A DNA stretch of 56,662 nucleotides from a bacterium (lineage in GTDB: Bacteria; Bdellovibrionota; Bacteriovoracia; Bacteriovoracales; Bacteriovoracaceae), in the NCBI GenBank assembly GCA_030425045.1, contig JAUHVL010000018.1, forward strand, positions 1 to 56,662, written 5' to 3'. The position numbers were made by a program, and so were the translations under genes. Under the pieces are notes generated by a model. It ran no database searches. It had not been told where the DNA came from and worked only from the letters and a program-made list of their open reading frames with translations. Shown in pieces: positions 1-8,789 of this stretch (positions are counted from its first letter, which is position 1; the number at the start of each line of letters is the position of its first letter).

Positions 1-105
1 AATCAACCATTTATAGGCAAGATTACTGTTAAGAGCTCTCACTCCCTCGCTTTATCGAGAGAGCAACTGGGAGTTGTCTTTAGCAATCCATAAAAAAGAA
101 AAAAA
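1..105. other. unassigned left-edge segment
   Basis: No open reading frame is credible here. A short stem can be drawn between bases 35-40 (gctctc) and 59-64 (gagagc), followed by an A-rich stretch leading into the hairpin at 106-143. It could be the 3' end of a gene or small RNA that starts outside the window; nothing in it lets me name one. Confidence 0.25.
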
Positions 106-143
106 GGAAGGTGAAAAATTAAGGAAAATATTTTTCACCTTCC
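106..143. terminator. perfect 14-bp hairpin, probable (bidirectional) terminator
   Basis: Bases 106-119 are the exact reverse complement of 130-143, with a 10-base loop. On the plus strand the hairpin has an A-rich 5' flank and is followed by aatataatttt. On the minus strand it is followed by a strong T-run, the complement of 91-105. It most likely ends whatever is transcribed from the left of the window and insulates the exonuclease gene that starts 61 bases later. Confidence 0.6.
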
Positions 144-204
144 AATATAATTTTAATCAGAGTAAACTAAGACAATAGAAACCTTTAACTCGAGCGAATG
201 TTCG

Positions 205-1560
205 GTGACACAAGAAAACGAAAATAATCATTTATCTCCCTCTGAACAAATTAAGAACATTAGTTACTGTGCTTTTGATCTTGAAACCACTGGCGGTAAT
301 CACCGTAACGATAAAATTATCGAAATAGGTTTAGTAAAAATAGAGAATTTGGAGATTGTTGCAGAGAAAGACTTTCTGATTCAACCTGGGATCAAAATAC
401 CTGAGTTTATCCAAAAACTAACTAATATTAGTGAAGACGATGTTGCAACCGCACCCTTGATTGAAGATGTCATTGATGAAATACTTGAGTTCATGGGTGA
501 CTCTATTTTAGTTGCCCATAATACTTCTTTTGATGTTCCCTTTTTCAACTCCGTATTAAGAAGGCTTAAAAAACCTGAGCTGACCAATCGAAGTATCTGT
601 ACTAATCTAATGACGAAATACCTTATTCCAAACTTACTCAATACCAATCTTAATTATATGAGTAAGATATTTTCAATCAAACACCATAAAGCACACCGTG
701 CCCTCGATGATGCCTATGCCGCGGCAGAGCTCTTGATAAGATATCTTCATATTTTTATCGATAAAGATATTCAAAAGATTAACCATCTTTATTACCCAAG
801 AAATCGTTATGAGCTTGATCGTATTCATTTTAAATCAAAAGAAACCGATCTCGATCGAATTGAGCAGTACTTAGAAAAAATTAATACTCCATTTCTTGCG
901 ACAATTAAGGGTGAAAATGGCGTAATTCAATTTGCTCTTCCTTGTGAAAACTTTAAAGATGAAAAAGACTTTATTTTAAAGAAAATTAATCAATGTTCAT
1001 GGGAAACTGTAACATTAAAGCTCTTTGGCTCTTTTGTAGAATCAATGGTCCATTTCAATGGACTCTTTTCAAAGATGGAGTCTTCTGCCAGAGTTGAAAT
1101 CATCAATTTTATGTGGAAAAACCACCTACCAAATGTAAAACGGCAGAAGCACCAAGACGAAGACACAAGTTTTATGTCTCCGCTAAGTAAAGATTTTGGT
1201 GATTTTATTATTTCACCTCATTTGGTTCCAGAGCAGCTTATTATCTTTCCTGTAAAATCTCTCAACTTAAAAAACCAATTAATCTTTCGCTACCCTGGCC
1301 ATCAAAAGAAGCTCTTGCAGTTTATCAATTCGAAGTCCTCAAGAATTTCAAACGATAAACTAAAAGAAGGGCATTACCACCCACTCTTTAAAGATTTCTT
1401 GCATAATTATCTTATCAATCAAAAAGAGATGAATTCGAAGAACTCACTTATCTTTAAGAAATCTCTTCCCCAAGGGAATGCGAGTGAATTTTATAAGAGT
1501 ATAGAAGACTTTTTAGCGAAAAATGCCAATACCTATCGCTATCCCAAAAACTATATTTAA
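205..1560 (+). CDS. DnaQ-like DEDDh 3'-5' exonuclease
   Basis: The N-terminal ~190 residues form a DEDDh exonuclease of the DNA polymerase III epsilon type. Visible are FDLETTG with D25 and E27, the middle block LVAHNTSFD with H105 and D110, and the final block KAHRALDDA with H164 and D169. Such domains remove nucleotides from DNA or RNA 3' ends using two metal ions. Residues ~195-451 match nothing I recognise; at 451 residues the protein is about twice a stand-alone epsilon subunit, so it is more likely a repair-type nuclease than replicative proofreading. The start is GTG, with no convincing ribosome binding site, but no other start lies before the catalytic block. Its 3' end overlaps crcB on the other strand by 48 bases. 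Confidence 0.8.
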   Translation: MTQENENNHLSPSEQIKNISYCAFDLETTGGNHRNDKIIEIGLVKIENLEIVAEKDFLIQPGIKIPEFIQKLTNISEDDVATAPLIEDVIDEILEFMGDSILVAHNTSFDVPFFNSVLRRLKKPELTNRSICTNLMTKYLIPNLLNTNLNYMSKIFSIKHHKAHRALDDAYAAAELLIRYLHIFIDKDIQKINHLYYPRNRYELDRIHFKSKETDLDRIEQYLEKINTPFLATIKGENGVIQFALPCENFKDEKDFILKKINQCSWETVTLKLFGSFVESMVHFNGLFSKMESSARVEIINFMWKNHLPNVKRQKHQDEDTSFMSPLSKDFGDFIISPHLVPEQLIIFPVKSLNLKNQLIFRYPGHQKKLLQFINSKSSRISNDKLKEGHYHPLFKDFLHNYLINQKEMNSKNSLIFKKSLPQGNASEFYKSIEDFLAKNANTYRYPKNYI

Positions 1561-1860
1561 AAATAAAATTAAGAGCCCTTCTTTTATATTTCCTGTTTTA
1601 AAGCTATTAACAACTTCTAGCGAAAAAGTGGAAAATGTTGTTAATCCTCCAAGAAGTCCTACTTTTAAAAGAACATTATTCATTTCATTTTCAAAAAACT
1701 TAAACTTCATCCCCAAGAAAATAAAAAAACAACCAATTAAGTTAACAAGTAAAGTTCCAACCCATGCTTTTAAGTTTTGATTCACAACTAATAAAGTCGA
1801 TAAGAAGCGAAAAGAAGCTCCTAGTCCGCCTCCAACAAAAACATATAAAAAAGTTTGCAT
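1513..1860 (-). CDS. crcB: CrcB/FluC fluoride channel
   Basis: A small hydrophobic protein of 115 residues, the usual size for FluC dual-topology fluoride channels, which export fluoride passively as inverted dimers in the inner membrane. Family marks visible are GGGLGASFRF near the N-terminus, the NLIG segment in the second helix, and GGLTTFSTFSLE, which holds the phenylalanine-box and polar-track residues. Four membrane segments can be drawn. An upstream in-frame GTG at 1881 would overlap the kinase-like gene by 16 bases and add seven non-conserved residues; I prefer the ATG at 1860, which leaves a 5-base gap. It is last in the operon starting at ftsE. No fluoride riboswitch is seen, as expected for an internal operon gene. 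Confidence 0.88.
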   Translation of the reverse strand: MQTFLYVFVGGGLGASFRFLSTLLVVNQNLKAWVGTLLVNLIGCFFIFLGMKFKFFENEMNNVLLKVGLLGGLTTFSTFSLEVVNSFKTGNIKEGLLILFLNIVFGIAIGIGIFR

Positions 1861-1865
1861 ATGAC

Positions 1866-3470
1866 TCACGTAAGTTTCCACTCTGTAATGACAATAGCGT
1901 TTTCTGTGATTTCGACATTTAGGTTTTCGGTATCTATCAAATAACGTAGGAGTTTAGATTCCAAGAGATCTTTTTGATATGAAATGGAATCTTCAAATAA
2001 AATCGCAGCAGAAGACGAGGTCTCTTGATACTTAGCCTTGATTAACTTATTGGAGCGAGGGGCAATCAGCATACCATGATGAACGGCCGTGAGAACCTCT
2101 CCGAAAATAAGATAAAACAACATTGTCGAAGTTGAGAAATTTACATCGAGATCAAGGCTTTCTTCAATTTCATAAGTTAGTTCAAACCGAAGATTCGATT
2201 CAATCATTCTAAAGCGAAGCATATTCAACGATTGCTTAATGGCCTCTTCTAGCGAACAAGTCTTCGAGGCATTTTTTGAACCTTTTGAAAAACCTAAAAA
2301 GATTTCAATTAAGTCTCGACAACGTTTCGCACTTTCTTTCATATCCGCAAGATGTTGCCTATTTTCTTCACTCCACGTGTCTAATTCGAGAAGTGATATG
2401 GCCGCCATGACTCCCCCAAGAGGGTTGTTTAACTCATGGGCGATAGAACTTGAGATAATGCCAAGTTCTTTTGACGAAATTTTTTGGATACGACCAGAAT
2501 CTAAACTTTCTGAGTCATTACTTATGGCACGAAAGAAATAAAGAGAGACATGATCCTCTCTATCAAAAACTTTATCATTTAAATTAAACCGATCTAAAAA
2601 ATAAGAGATATTCTCTAATTGTACCTTCTCACCTGTTTTCATGTTTAAACATTCTGAAGGAAGAAGATGTAAATCGACAAACTGCTTATTATGAAGCAGA
2701 ATTTCACCACTATCTGAAATAAGCGCCATAGGAAGAGGAATCGTGGAGAAAATTTTCTCCCATAGCGTATTTCCACTACTGCCTTTATCACATTCTCTGG
2801 TTAAAAGAAGAAAACGATTGATCCAATAATAAATCATCGACTTAAGGAAAATTTCTTCATATTCATCTATTTTTTTAAGTTCAAGATTTAGAACAAATAT
2901 TTTCTTTCCAACAAAAAGGGGAAAATGAAGTTCATTCACTTCATCGAGATCTTCAAGCTCTTGAAGTTGTAAACTCTTTATCTTTTTCCCAAAAACTTTT
3001 TTTATATTAGATATTAATTCTTCCGTATCGACAGCATAGAACACAGAGGGATCGGACTCGAGGTATTGAGAAATAATTTTCTGATTAATTTTTTCAATAT
3101 TTTCTCTTTTTAAAAGGTGAGTCAGCTTTTTTTCATTTTTTAATAATTCTTCAAGGTTTTGCTGAAGCAAATCTAGGTTTTTTTTGTTTCTTGTAAGTTT
3201 ATTAGCAGTCGTTAAAAACTCAATATAATTATTATTATTTAAAGGAGAGAAAAAACAATGAGGATTGTCTTTTTCAATTTTCTTAATCTCTGTCTCTTCC
3301 TCCCCATGATAAAAATAAACAACTCCCTCATTTTGAGGTAATCCTGAAATATCAATGGGAGTAAAATTAATTTCAAACTCTTTTAGGTCATCGCTTGAAT
3401 AAAGCGTAGAACAATAAGGCCTTACATAGGGAAACATTTCATTGGTATGTTTAATTAATTGTTCCATCAT
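1866..3470 (-). CDS. PAS-HisKA histidine kinase-like protein with degenerate ATPase domain
   Basis: A 534-residue soluble protein. Residues 1-230 are unassigned, with a charged helical stretch at about 90-130. A PAS-like segment at about 236-315 (PLPMALISDSGEILLHN) is followed by a clear HisKA dimerisation helix with the H-box AHELNNPLGG, phospho-acceptor H345. Behind it, where the ATPase domain should be, the N-box is not recognisable (the aligned segment reads LIFGEVLTAVHHG) and no G1 or G2 glycine boxes follow. It may therefore be a phosphotransfer or scaffold protein, or be phosphorylated by another kinase. It overlaps the M23 lipoprotein gene by 4 bases, sits in the ftsEX-envC-ctpA operon, and has no response regulator beside it. 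Sensor identity is firm; catalytic competence is doubtful. Confidence 0.75.
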   Translation of the reverse strand: MMEQLIKHTNEMFPYVRPYCSTLYSSDDLKEFEINFTPIDISGLPQNEGVVYFYHGEEETEIKKIEKDNPHCFFSPLNNNNYIEFLTTANKLTRNKKNLDLLQQNLEELLKNEKKLTHLLKRENIEKINQKIISQYLESDPSVFYAVDTEELISNIKKVFGKKIKSLQLQELEDLDEVNELHFPLFVGKKIFVLNLELKKIDEYEEIFLKSMIYYWINRFLLLTRECDKGSSGNTLWEKIFSTIPLPMALISDSGEILLHNKQFVDLHLLPSECLNMKTGEKVQLENISYFLDRFNLNDKVFDREDHVSLYFFRAISNDSESLDSGRIQKISSKELGIISSSIAHELNNPLGGVMAAISLLELDTWSEENRQHLADMKESAKRCRDLIEIFLGFSKGSKNASKTCSLEEAIKQSLNMLRFRMIESNLRFELTYEIEESLDLDVNFSTSTMLFYLIFGEVLTAVHHGMLIAPRSNKLIKAKYQETSSSAAILFEDSISYQKDLLESKLLRYLIDTENLNVEITENAIVITEWKLT

Positions 3471-4363
3471 TTTTTATCAACAAATTCACGGCTTGCTGAG
3501 ATAAGAGAATGACCCTCTACGGCCATCTCATTTACCTTCACACCCCAGTGCAAATGTGGCCCTGTCACTCGACCTGTCGCTCCTGCTAGACCTATAACTT
3601 GGCCTTTTAAAACACGGTCGCCTTCGTTGACCATTAATTCTGAAAGGTGAGCATAAATTGTGAAAATTTCTAAACCATGATCAATGATAATAGTTCCTCC
3701 TGTATAAAAGAGGTCTCGAGAGGCTATAATTTTTCCCGAATTGGCCGCTCTAATAGGCGTCCCAACGGCGGCCCTGAAGTCCGTTCCAAGATGCTGACTT
3801 CTTTTTTTCTTATTATAGATTCGTTGTGAACCATAGATACTCGTTTCAATTGAATCAATCGGAAGTTCAAATGCTTCATCAAAAAGTGGATAAGTACTTC
3901 CCGCTGCATATATCTTCTTTTTAAACTCTCTTTCTTTATTGACTCTTTTTTGATCTTTCTTATTTAAGAAGACTCGTCTTTTGTTAACCGTTAATCTTTC
4001 TTTAGGAAAATCTTTTTTTACAACGGTGATCTTGGCCACTTCAATCTTAGCTTGACCTGATTTCCAAACACATTGATAAGGCTTAAACTTACTGAAATAT
4101 GTTTCAGAGATAAATGCTCGCAATCTATTTTCAATTATATTAAAAGGTGTATCTTTCCCATCACAAAATAATTTCCCTTCCAGCTTACTTAGTGGAAGTC
4201 TATAAACAATTGAACGGGTCTCACCAGGCATAATCGTGACGGCAAGAGCTGGCTCATAAACAACAACTTTACTTTTTTCTTTAATTGCAGATTTATTTTT
4301 TGCAGCTTTATCTTTTGTTGCGCAAGAAGATAATAACAATAGAATTATTAACAACCTCATCAT
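3467..4363 (-). CDS. M23 (LytM) family peptidase lipoprotein
   Basis: The N-terminus is a lipoprotein signal with lipobox LSSC, acylated Cys14, so the mature protein is membrane-anchored in the periplasm. The C-terminal ~110 residues are an M23 zinc metallopeptidase: HLGTDF supplies the H and D ligands near residues 191-196, an AHL motif follows, and GPHLHWGV near 268-275 carries the HXH pair. All zinc ligands are present, so this should be an active endopeptidase cutting peptidoglycan cross-links. The middle of the protein is basic and unassigned. The gene overlaps xseA and the kinase-like gene by 4 bases each. Sharing an operon with ftsEX, an EnvC-like activator and CtpA suggests a role in septum splitting or wall remodelling. 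Confidence 0.85.
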   Translation of the reverse strand: MMRLLIILLLLSSCATKDKAAKNKSAIKEKSKVVVYEPALAVTIMPGETRSIVYRLPLSKLEGKLFCDGKDTPFNIIENRLRAFISETYFSKFKPYQCVWKSGQAKIEVAKITVVKKDFPKERLTVNKRRVFLNKKDQKRVNKEREFKKKIYAAGSTYPLFDEAFELPIDSIETSIYGSQRIYNKKKRSQHLGTDFRAAVGTPIRAANSGKIIASRDLFYTGGTIIIDHGLEIFTIYAHLSELMVNEGDRVLKGQVIGLAGATGRVTGPHLHWGVKVNEMAVEGHSLISASREFVDKK

Positions 4364-5643
4364 AATTTTTTCATCTCCCCAATTCCATCTTTGAAGTGCG
4401 CATAAATTTTATCTTTACTTGCAAGCATTTTAAAGGATGCCATGTCACTAATCACTTTGTGATCATCATCTTCTAAAAAGGCATATCCTCGATTTAAGAC
4501 ATTTTTAGGGTTTATGGCCTTAAGAAGCTCGTTTTGCTTATCTAATTTATATTTCAGCTCTACTACTCTCTGCGGCAAAATATTTTTAATACTGTTTAAC
4601 ATCTCTTCTAATCTCATCACTTTATCGTGATAACCGGTATATTCATAAGGCCTATTAATAAGATCCATTTGAGACAAAGTTCTTTGATAGTGAGCAATTT
4701 TATTTTGAATGATCGTTAAATTTTGATACGGACCTAAGGTTTGTAGCTTTTCTCGATTTTGATAAACAAGTTCACTGCCAAAATTGGCGAGACTTGATTT
4801 TAAATGACGGAGAGACTCTTTAATTTTTTTCTGAGGAGCAGTCAGTAACTCTGCTGCTGCCGATGGAGTTTCTGCTCTTAAATCTGCAACCATATCACTA
4901 ATACTAAAATCAACTTCATGGCCAACAGCACTGATTAAAGGAATCGGACAATTAAAAATCTCCCAAGCAAGGGCCTCATCATTAAAGGCCCATAAGTCTT
5001 CTAAGCTCCCTCCTCCTCTTGTCATCACGATCACATCGACCTTTTGCTCCTCAGTCGCATGGTTTAGTTGAAAATCAATAATATTATAAAGAGCATTACG
5101 AAGAGATTTAGGTGCAGTATCACCTTGAACAAGTGCTGGAACTAATAAAATATCCATCCATACACTTCTTCGATCAAAAATATTAATAAAGTCTTGAAAG
5201 GCAGCACCATCTGGTGAGGTGATCACCGCCACTCTTTTAGGGTACTGGGGGATGGCCTTCTTTTGGTCTAAATCAAATAGTCCTTGAGCTGCTAGGTTTT
5301 TCTTCAGTTTTTCAAATTGCTCTTTTAAGTCACCAGCACCCACCTTTGTGATATGCTTTACAATGACTTGAAATGTCCCTCTTTTTCCATAAACACCAAG
5401 CCCACCGATCACTTTAACCTGATCGCCATTTTTCATCATTTTGGCGAATTGATTGCGAAAGGCATCCATTTTAAAAAGAGCACAATTTATCATGCTCTCA
5501 CTATCTCTCAATGAAAAATAGATATGACCTGTATTACTTCGTGAAAGGTTCGTGATCTCCCCTTCAATCACGAGATTTCGAAACTGGCCTTCAAGGCTGC
5601 TTTTAATTAAATAAATTGTCTCAGTAACACTAGCAGCTTTCAC
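4360..5643 (-). CDS. xseA: exodeoxyribonuclease VII large subunit
   Basis: The 427 residues fit XseA (usually 400-460). An N-terminal OB-fold reading VTETIYLIKSSLEG then LVIEGEITNLS is followed by the catalytic domain with the family blocks RVAVITSPDGAAFQD and VMTRGGGSLEDLWAFND, then SAVGHEVDFSISD and AETPSAAAELL. The C-terminal part is helical, as expected for contacts with small subunits. Exonuclease VII degrades single-stranded DNA from both ends. The start is GTG and directly abuts the ctpA stop codon. XseB, the small subunit needed for a complete enzyme, is not encoded in this window. Confidence 0.95.
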   Translation of the reverse strand: MKAASVTETIYLIKSSLEGQFRNLVIEGEITNLSRSNTGHIYFSLRDSESMINCALFKMDAFRNQFAKMMKNGDQVKVIGGLGVYGKRGTFQVIVKHITKVGAGDLKEQFEKLKKNLAAQGLFDLDQKKAIPQYPKRVAVITSPDGAAFQDFINIFDRRSVWMDILLVPALVQGDTAPKSLRNALYNIIDFQLNHATEEQKVDVIVMTRGGGSLEDLWAFNDEALAWEIFNCPIPLISAVGHEVDFSISDMVADLRAETPSAAAELLTAPQKKIKESLRHLKSSLANFGSELVYQNREKLQTLGPYQNLTIIQNKIAHYQRTLSQMDLINRPYEYTGYHDKVMRLEEMLNSIKNILPQRVVELKYKLDKQNELLKAINPKNVLNRGYAFLEDDDHKVISDMASFKMLASKDKIYAHFKDGIGEMKKL

Positions 5644-7014
5644 TTAATTAATGATATTTTTAATCCGAGGTAGGGCCTCTAAGTAATTGACTGCTTGATA
5701 GACTTGGTAATCAGAGTCTGGCTTGAAACTTTTCTTTTTATTTTTATTTTTTCTAGCATTACGCTGTCTTTTTAATTCTTCGGCTCTTAAACGTCGTTCT
5801 TCTTTCTCTTCTTTTTCTCTAAGTTTCTTTTCTTCTTCTGTTTCAATAGTTGCCGTTAAGTGATTTGCTAAATCTTTTTCACGCATAAACTGCTTTAACT
5901 TTTTATTGTCATCGGTCCACTCTTGTTCATATTCATCAACAAAAATATCTGGTTTGATTCCAATGGCCTGAATCTTTTTTCCAGAAGGAGTCATATACTG
6001 GGCAACGGTCAACTTCACACCTTTATCTTTATCGATATTAATCACGGATTGAACAGAACCTTTACCAAAAGAAGGTGTTCCCATAATGATGGCACGGCTT
6101 GAATCCTGTAAAGCCCCCGCAACAATTTCTGAAGCGGATGCCGATGCTCCATTGATGAGGACAACGACGGGAATATCGAGTTCTTTGTGACCTATTTTTT
6201 TAACGTAATGAATTTCTTTATGTTTTGGATCTCGATACTCCGTTGAAACGACAATTCCATCTTTTAAAAAGATTGAAGATACATTAACAGCTTCCTGTAG
6301 GAGACCACCAGGATTATACCTAAGGTCGAGAACAATACCTTTTAGATTTTTATTTCTCGCACTTTTTCTCAGATTTTTAATGGCCTTTACAATTTGCTTT
6401 GATCCTTTCTCTTGAAATTGTGTTAAGCGAATATAGGCATAATGGCTTTTTAATAATTTACTTTTAACGGCCGAGACTTTAATCACTTTTCTCGTTAAGG
6501 TGTATTGCTTAACTCCATCGACTCCATCTCTGGCAATTCCAATGGTGACCTTAGTACCGGCTTTTCCTTTCATTTTCTGAGTGGCTTCTTCTAACGGTAA
6601 GCCAATAGCATTTTCTCCCTCAATCTCAACAATCTTATCTCCGGGCATTAATCCCGCTTTATCGGCAGGCGTGTCTTCAATTGGCGTTGTGATCACAATA
6701 ATGCCATCTTTCTGAGTAACTTCGATTCCAAGCCCCGCAAACTCACCTTTCGTGTCTTCTTGAATTCTTTGATAGAGGTCAGGATCGAGATAAGCAGAAT
6801 GGGGATCGAGAGTATTCATCATTCCCTTAATCGCTCCTTGTATAAGTTTTCCTTCATCGACTTGTCTGTAATATTGATTCTCAATAAGGTAAATAACTTT
6901 GTTAAAAAGTTCTAGTTTTTCAAATCGTGATTTATCGGCAATTTCTTTTTTAGCGTGGGCAAAAGGAAGACCAACAGCCAAGAGAACAATTAATATAATC
7001 GGTTTTAGTTTCAT
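5644..7014 (-). CDS. ctpA: carboxyl-terminal processing protease (S41)
   Basis: A signal peptide ending AHA at residue 21 exports this 456-residue protease. Order: S41 N-terminal helices, a PDZ domain at about 88-180 (FAGLGIEV, then GLMPGDKIVEIEG), and the S41 core. The catalytic pair is readable: S293 in NGASASASEI and K318 in SFGKGSVQ, spaced 25 residues apart as in characterised CtpA enzymes. The C-terminal ~80 residues are a long charged helix rich in E, K and R. CtpA proteases trim periplasmic proteins; in other Gram-negatives they degrade peptidoglycan hydrolases, so the neighbouring M23 and EnvC-like proteins are candidate substrates (inference). The stop codon abuts the xseA start. 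Confidence 0.93.
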   Translation of the reverse strand: MKLKPIILIVLLAVGLPFAHAKKEIADKSRFEKLELFNKVIYLIENQYYRQVDEGKLIQGAIKGMMNTLDPHSAYLDPDLYQRIQEDTKGEFAGLGIEVTQKDGIIVITTPIEDTPADKAGLMPGDKIVEIEGENAIGLPLEEATQKMKGKAGTKVTIGIARDGVDGVKQYTLTRKVIKVSAVKSKLLKSHYAYIRLTQFQEKGSKQIVKAIKNLRKSARNKNLKGIVLDLRYNPGGLLQEAVNVSSIFLKDGIVVSTEYRDPKHKEIHYVKKIGHKELDIPVVVLINGASASASEIVAGALQDSSRAIIMGTPSFGKGSVQSVINIDKDKGVKLTVAQYMTPSGKKIQAIGIKPDIFVDEYEQEWTDDNKKLKQFMREKDLANHLTATIETEEEKKLREKEEKEERRLRAEELKRQRNARKNKNKKKSFKPDSDYQVYQAVNYLEALPRIKNIIN

Positions 7015-7032
7015 GATTTTTCCTGAAAAAGC

Positions 7033-8019
7033 CTAGATTCGTTTTGCAAAAAGCTTTGCTGTATCTTGGGCCTTATTTTTATACCATATTCCAAAATTTA
7101 TTACGTTTAATTTTGTACCATTCCTAGGAGTCTGGCCAATGATTTGGCCTTTCTTAACCTTGTCACCTTTGGCCACTTTAGTCGTAAAGGGACCGAAGAT
7201 TACAGATCTGGTTTCGTTACCATGATCTAACATTAAGACATGCCCAAATGTGGATAAATCACCTATATAGATGACTTTACCATCTCTTGTTGCCTTAATC
7301 GGTTTAATACCTTTTAGACTAATATTAATCCCTTTTCTGTGTTTCTTAACCTTTGAATAGTTTTCCACAGGAAAAATAAAATCTTTAATATTGAGAAATG
7401 ATTTCGTCTTAGTAATTTTTCTTTTATTTGATTTTAACTTTTTAAACTTTTTGTTGAGTTGTTTGAATTTTCTTCTTTTTTCTCTATAGTCTGTTAATTC
7501 TTCTAGTTTTTTTCGTTCTAGCTCTTCAATAAGGGCCAGCAAACTGGTTTCGATACCATAATACTCTTCAATTTTTTCTTCTAAAAATTTTGTCTTTTTT
7601 TGCAGATCCTCAACAGAGTCTAGGTTTTGCTGATAATTTGAAAGTTTCTTTTTTAAATGCTTTCTTAATACAATTCTCGCCAGCATATCAGCAGAATCTT
7701 CTTTTTCATTCAAACTTTGAATCAAGTTCTTAGCGAGTAACTTCTTGATACCTTTAATTTCATTTTTTAAAAACCTTGCACGCTCAAGAATCTCTAGGTT
7801 TAACTCTCTCGTTTTCAATTCTAAGAACTTTCTTTTTTCAATTAGTTCAATATATCTTTTATTTTTCTTTCCAAGAGTGTGATCGAGTTTATTGATATCT
7901 TTTTCTAAAGTCTTAAGCTCTGATTGAAATTCAGTGATTTTCTTAAAGGGAGCAGGTCTTCCCCAAACAAGAGAAGACAAAACAATCAACGAAATAAGAA
8001 ATGTTTTTTTTAAATCCAT
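7033..8019 (-). CDS. envC: EnvC-like murein hydrolase activator, degenerate M23
   Basis: A signal peptide is followed by coiled coil covering residues ~25-200, very rich in E, K and L, and then a LytM-fold C-terminal domain (FIFPVENYSKV to the end). The zinc ligands of active M23 enzymes are missing: the first motif reads HRKGIN instead of HXXXD, and the final HXH is replaced by NVINFGIW. That is the EnvC arrangement, a non-enzymatic LytM domain that activates N-acetylmuramoyl-L-alanine amidases under control of FtsEX through the coiled coil. The gene overlaps ftsX by 10 bases, which supports the assignment. The target amidase is not in the window. Confidence 0.85.
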   Translation of the reverse strand: MDLKKTFLISLIVLSSLVWGRPAPFKKITEFQSELKTLEKDINKLDHTLGKKNKRYIELIEKRKFLELKTRELNLEILERARFLKNEIKGIKKLLAKNLIQSLNEKEDSADMLARIVLRKHLKKKLSNYQQNLDSVEDLQKKTKFLEEKIEEYYGIETSLLALIEELERKKLEELTDYREKRRKFKQLNKKFKKLKSNKRKITKTKSFLNIKDFIFPVENYSKVKKHRKGINISLKGIKPIKATRDGKVIYIGDLSTFGHVLMLDHGNETRSVIFGPFTTKVAKGDKVKKGQIIGQTPRNGTKLNVINFGIWYKNKAQDTAKLFAKRI

Positions 8020-8789
8020 TTTTTTGTATTAAAAAGAATCGTCATCAAAAACATACTAAGAGCGAAAACTCCTAAAGAGATGAGATCAACTGTACCTTTA
8101 ATCATAAGTTGAGGAAGAACAATTATCAGAGATAATGAACAAACGAGAATCAAGCAACTTTTCTCGGCCACGTAATTTGTCCTCTTAAATTTTTCGATCA
8201 CTTTAGACTCAAAGAATACTCGATAAACAAATTGAGACGTGAGCATCAACCAAAAAACAGAAAGACTCACTAAGACAAAGAGGTATCCCCAGCCTCTAAT
8301 CCACTTTGAAGTGGTGGAATCCTGACGATTTGAAGAGAGAACGGGACCCAAAATAACATTATCTTCCCCCACAAGACGAACGAGATAATTTCTAAGAAGA
8401 GTTTGTCCTTTATTTCTTATCTCGGGATCAAAAATAATTTTTAAACCGGAATAGCTTAATTTCATATCATCGTAACTTAGGCTTTCATCTAAGCCTGAAA
8501 TAATCGATGAAACTTTAGCTTTAATCTTTGTATCATCAACAGTTGAAACTCCTGCTATTCCAGGTAGCCCAACTAATTTTCTTCTTACCGCTTGAACATT
8601 TACTTTATTATCGATCAAGCCAAAAAAATGCGGCTTAGCAATCTTACTCGCAACAAAATGATTGATCTTACTTTCAATATCAGTTCTAAACGCGAGGTAA
8701 TTAAATAAGAACATTGTGGTGATCATAAAAGCTAAGCTTAAAAAAATCGTTCTTTTTAGAATATTAATTATATGCTCTACATAAAACAT
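8010..8789 (-). CDS. ftsX: cell-division ABC permease FtsX
   Basis: A 259-residue membrane protein with the FtsX layout: one membrane helix near residues 15-32, an extracytoplasmic domain of ~130 residues, then three membrane helices clustered in the last 90 residues. FtsX couples ATP binding by FtsE to activation of periplasmic EnvC at the septum. The extracytoplasmic domain has little sequence identity to the E. coli protein but the right size and place. It overlaps ftsE by 13 bases and the EnvC-like gene by 10 bases. Confidence 0.88.
   Translation of the reverse strand: MFYVEHIINILKRTIFLSLAFMITTMFLFNYLAFRTDIESKINHFVASKIAKPHFFGLIDNKVNVQAVRRKLVGLPGIAGVSTVDDTKIKAKVSSIISGLDESLSYDDMKLSYSGLKIIFDPEIRNKGQTLLRNYLVRLVGEDNVILGPVLSSNRQDSTTSKWIRGWGYLFVLVSLSVFWLMLTSQFVYRVFFESKVIEKFKRTNYVAEKSCLILVCSLSLIIVLPQLMIKGTVDLISLGVFALSMFLMTILFNTKKWI

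Noticed and set aside
381-647. Antisense ORF inside the exonuclease gene (and similar short antisense ORFs elsewhere)
   Set aside because: Each lies opposite a well-supported gene, lacks a ribosome binding site and has a composition typical of a shadow frame.
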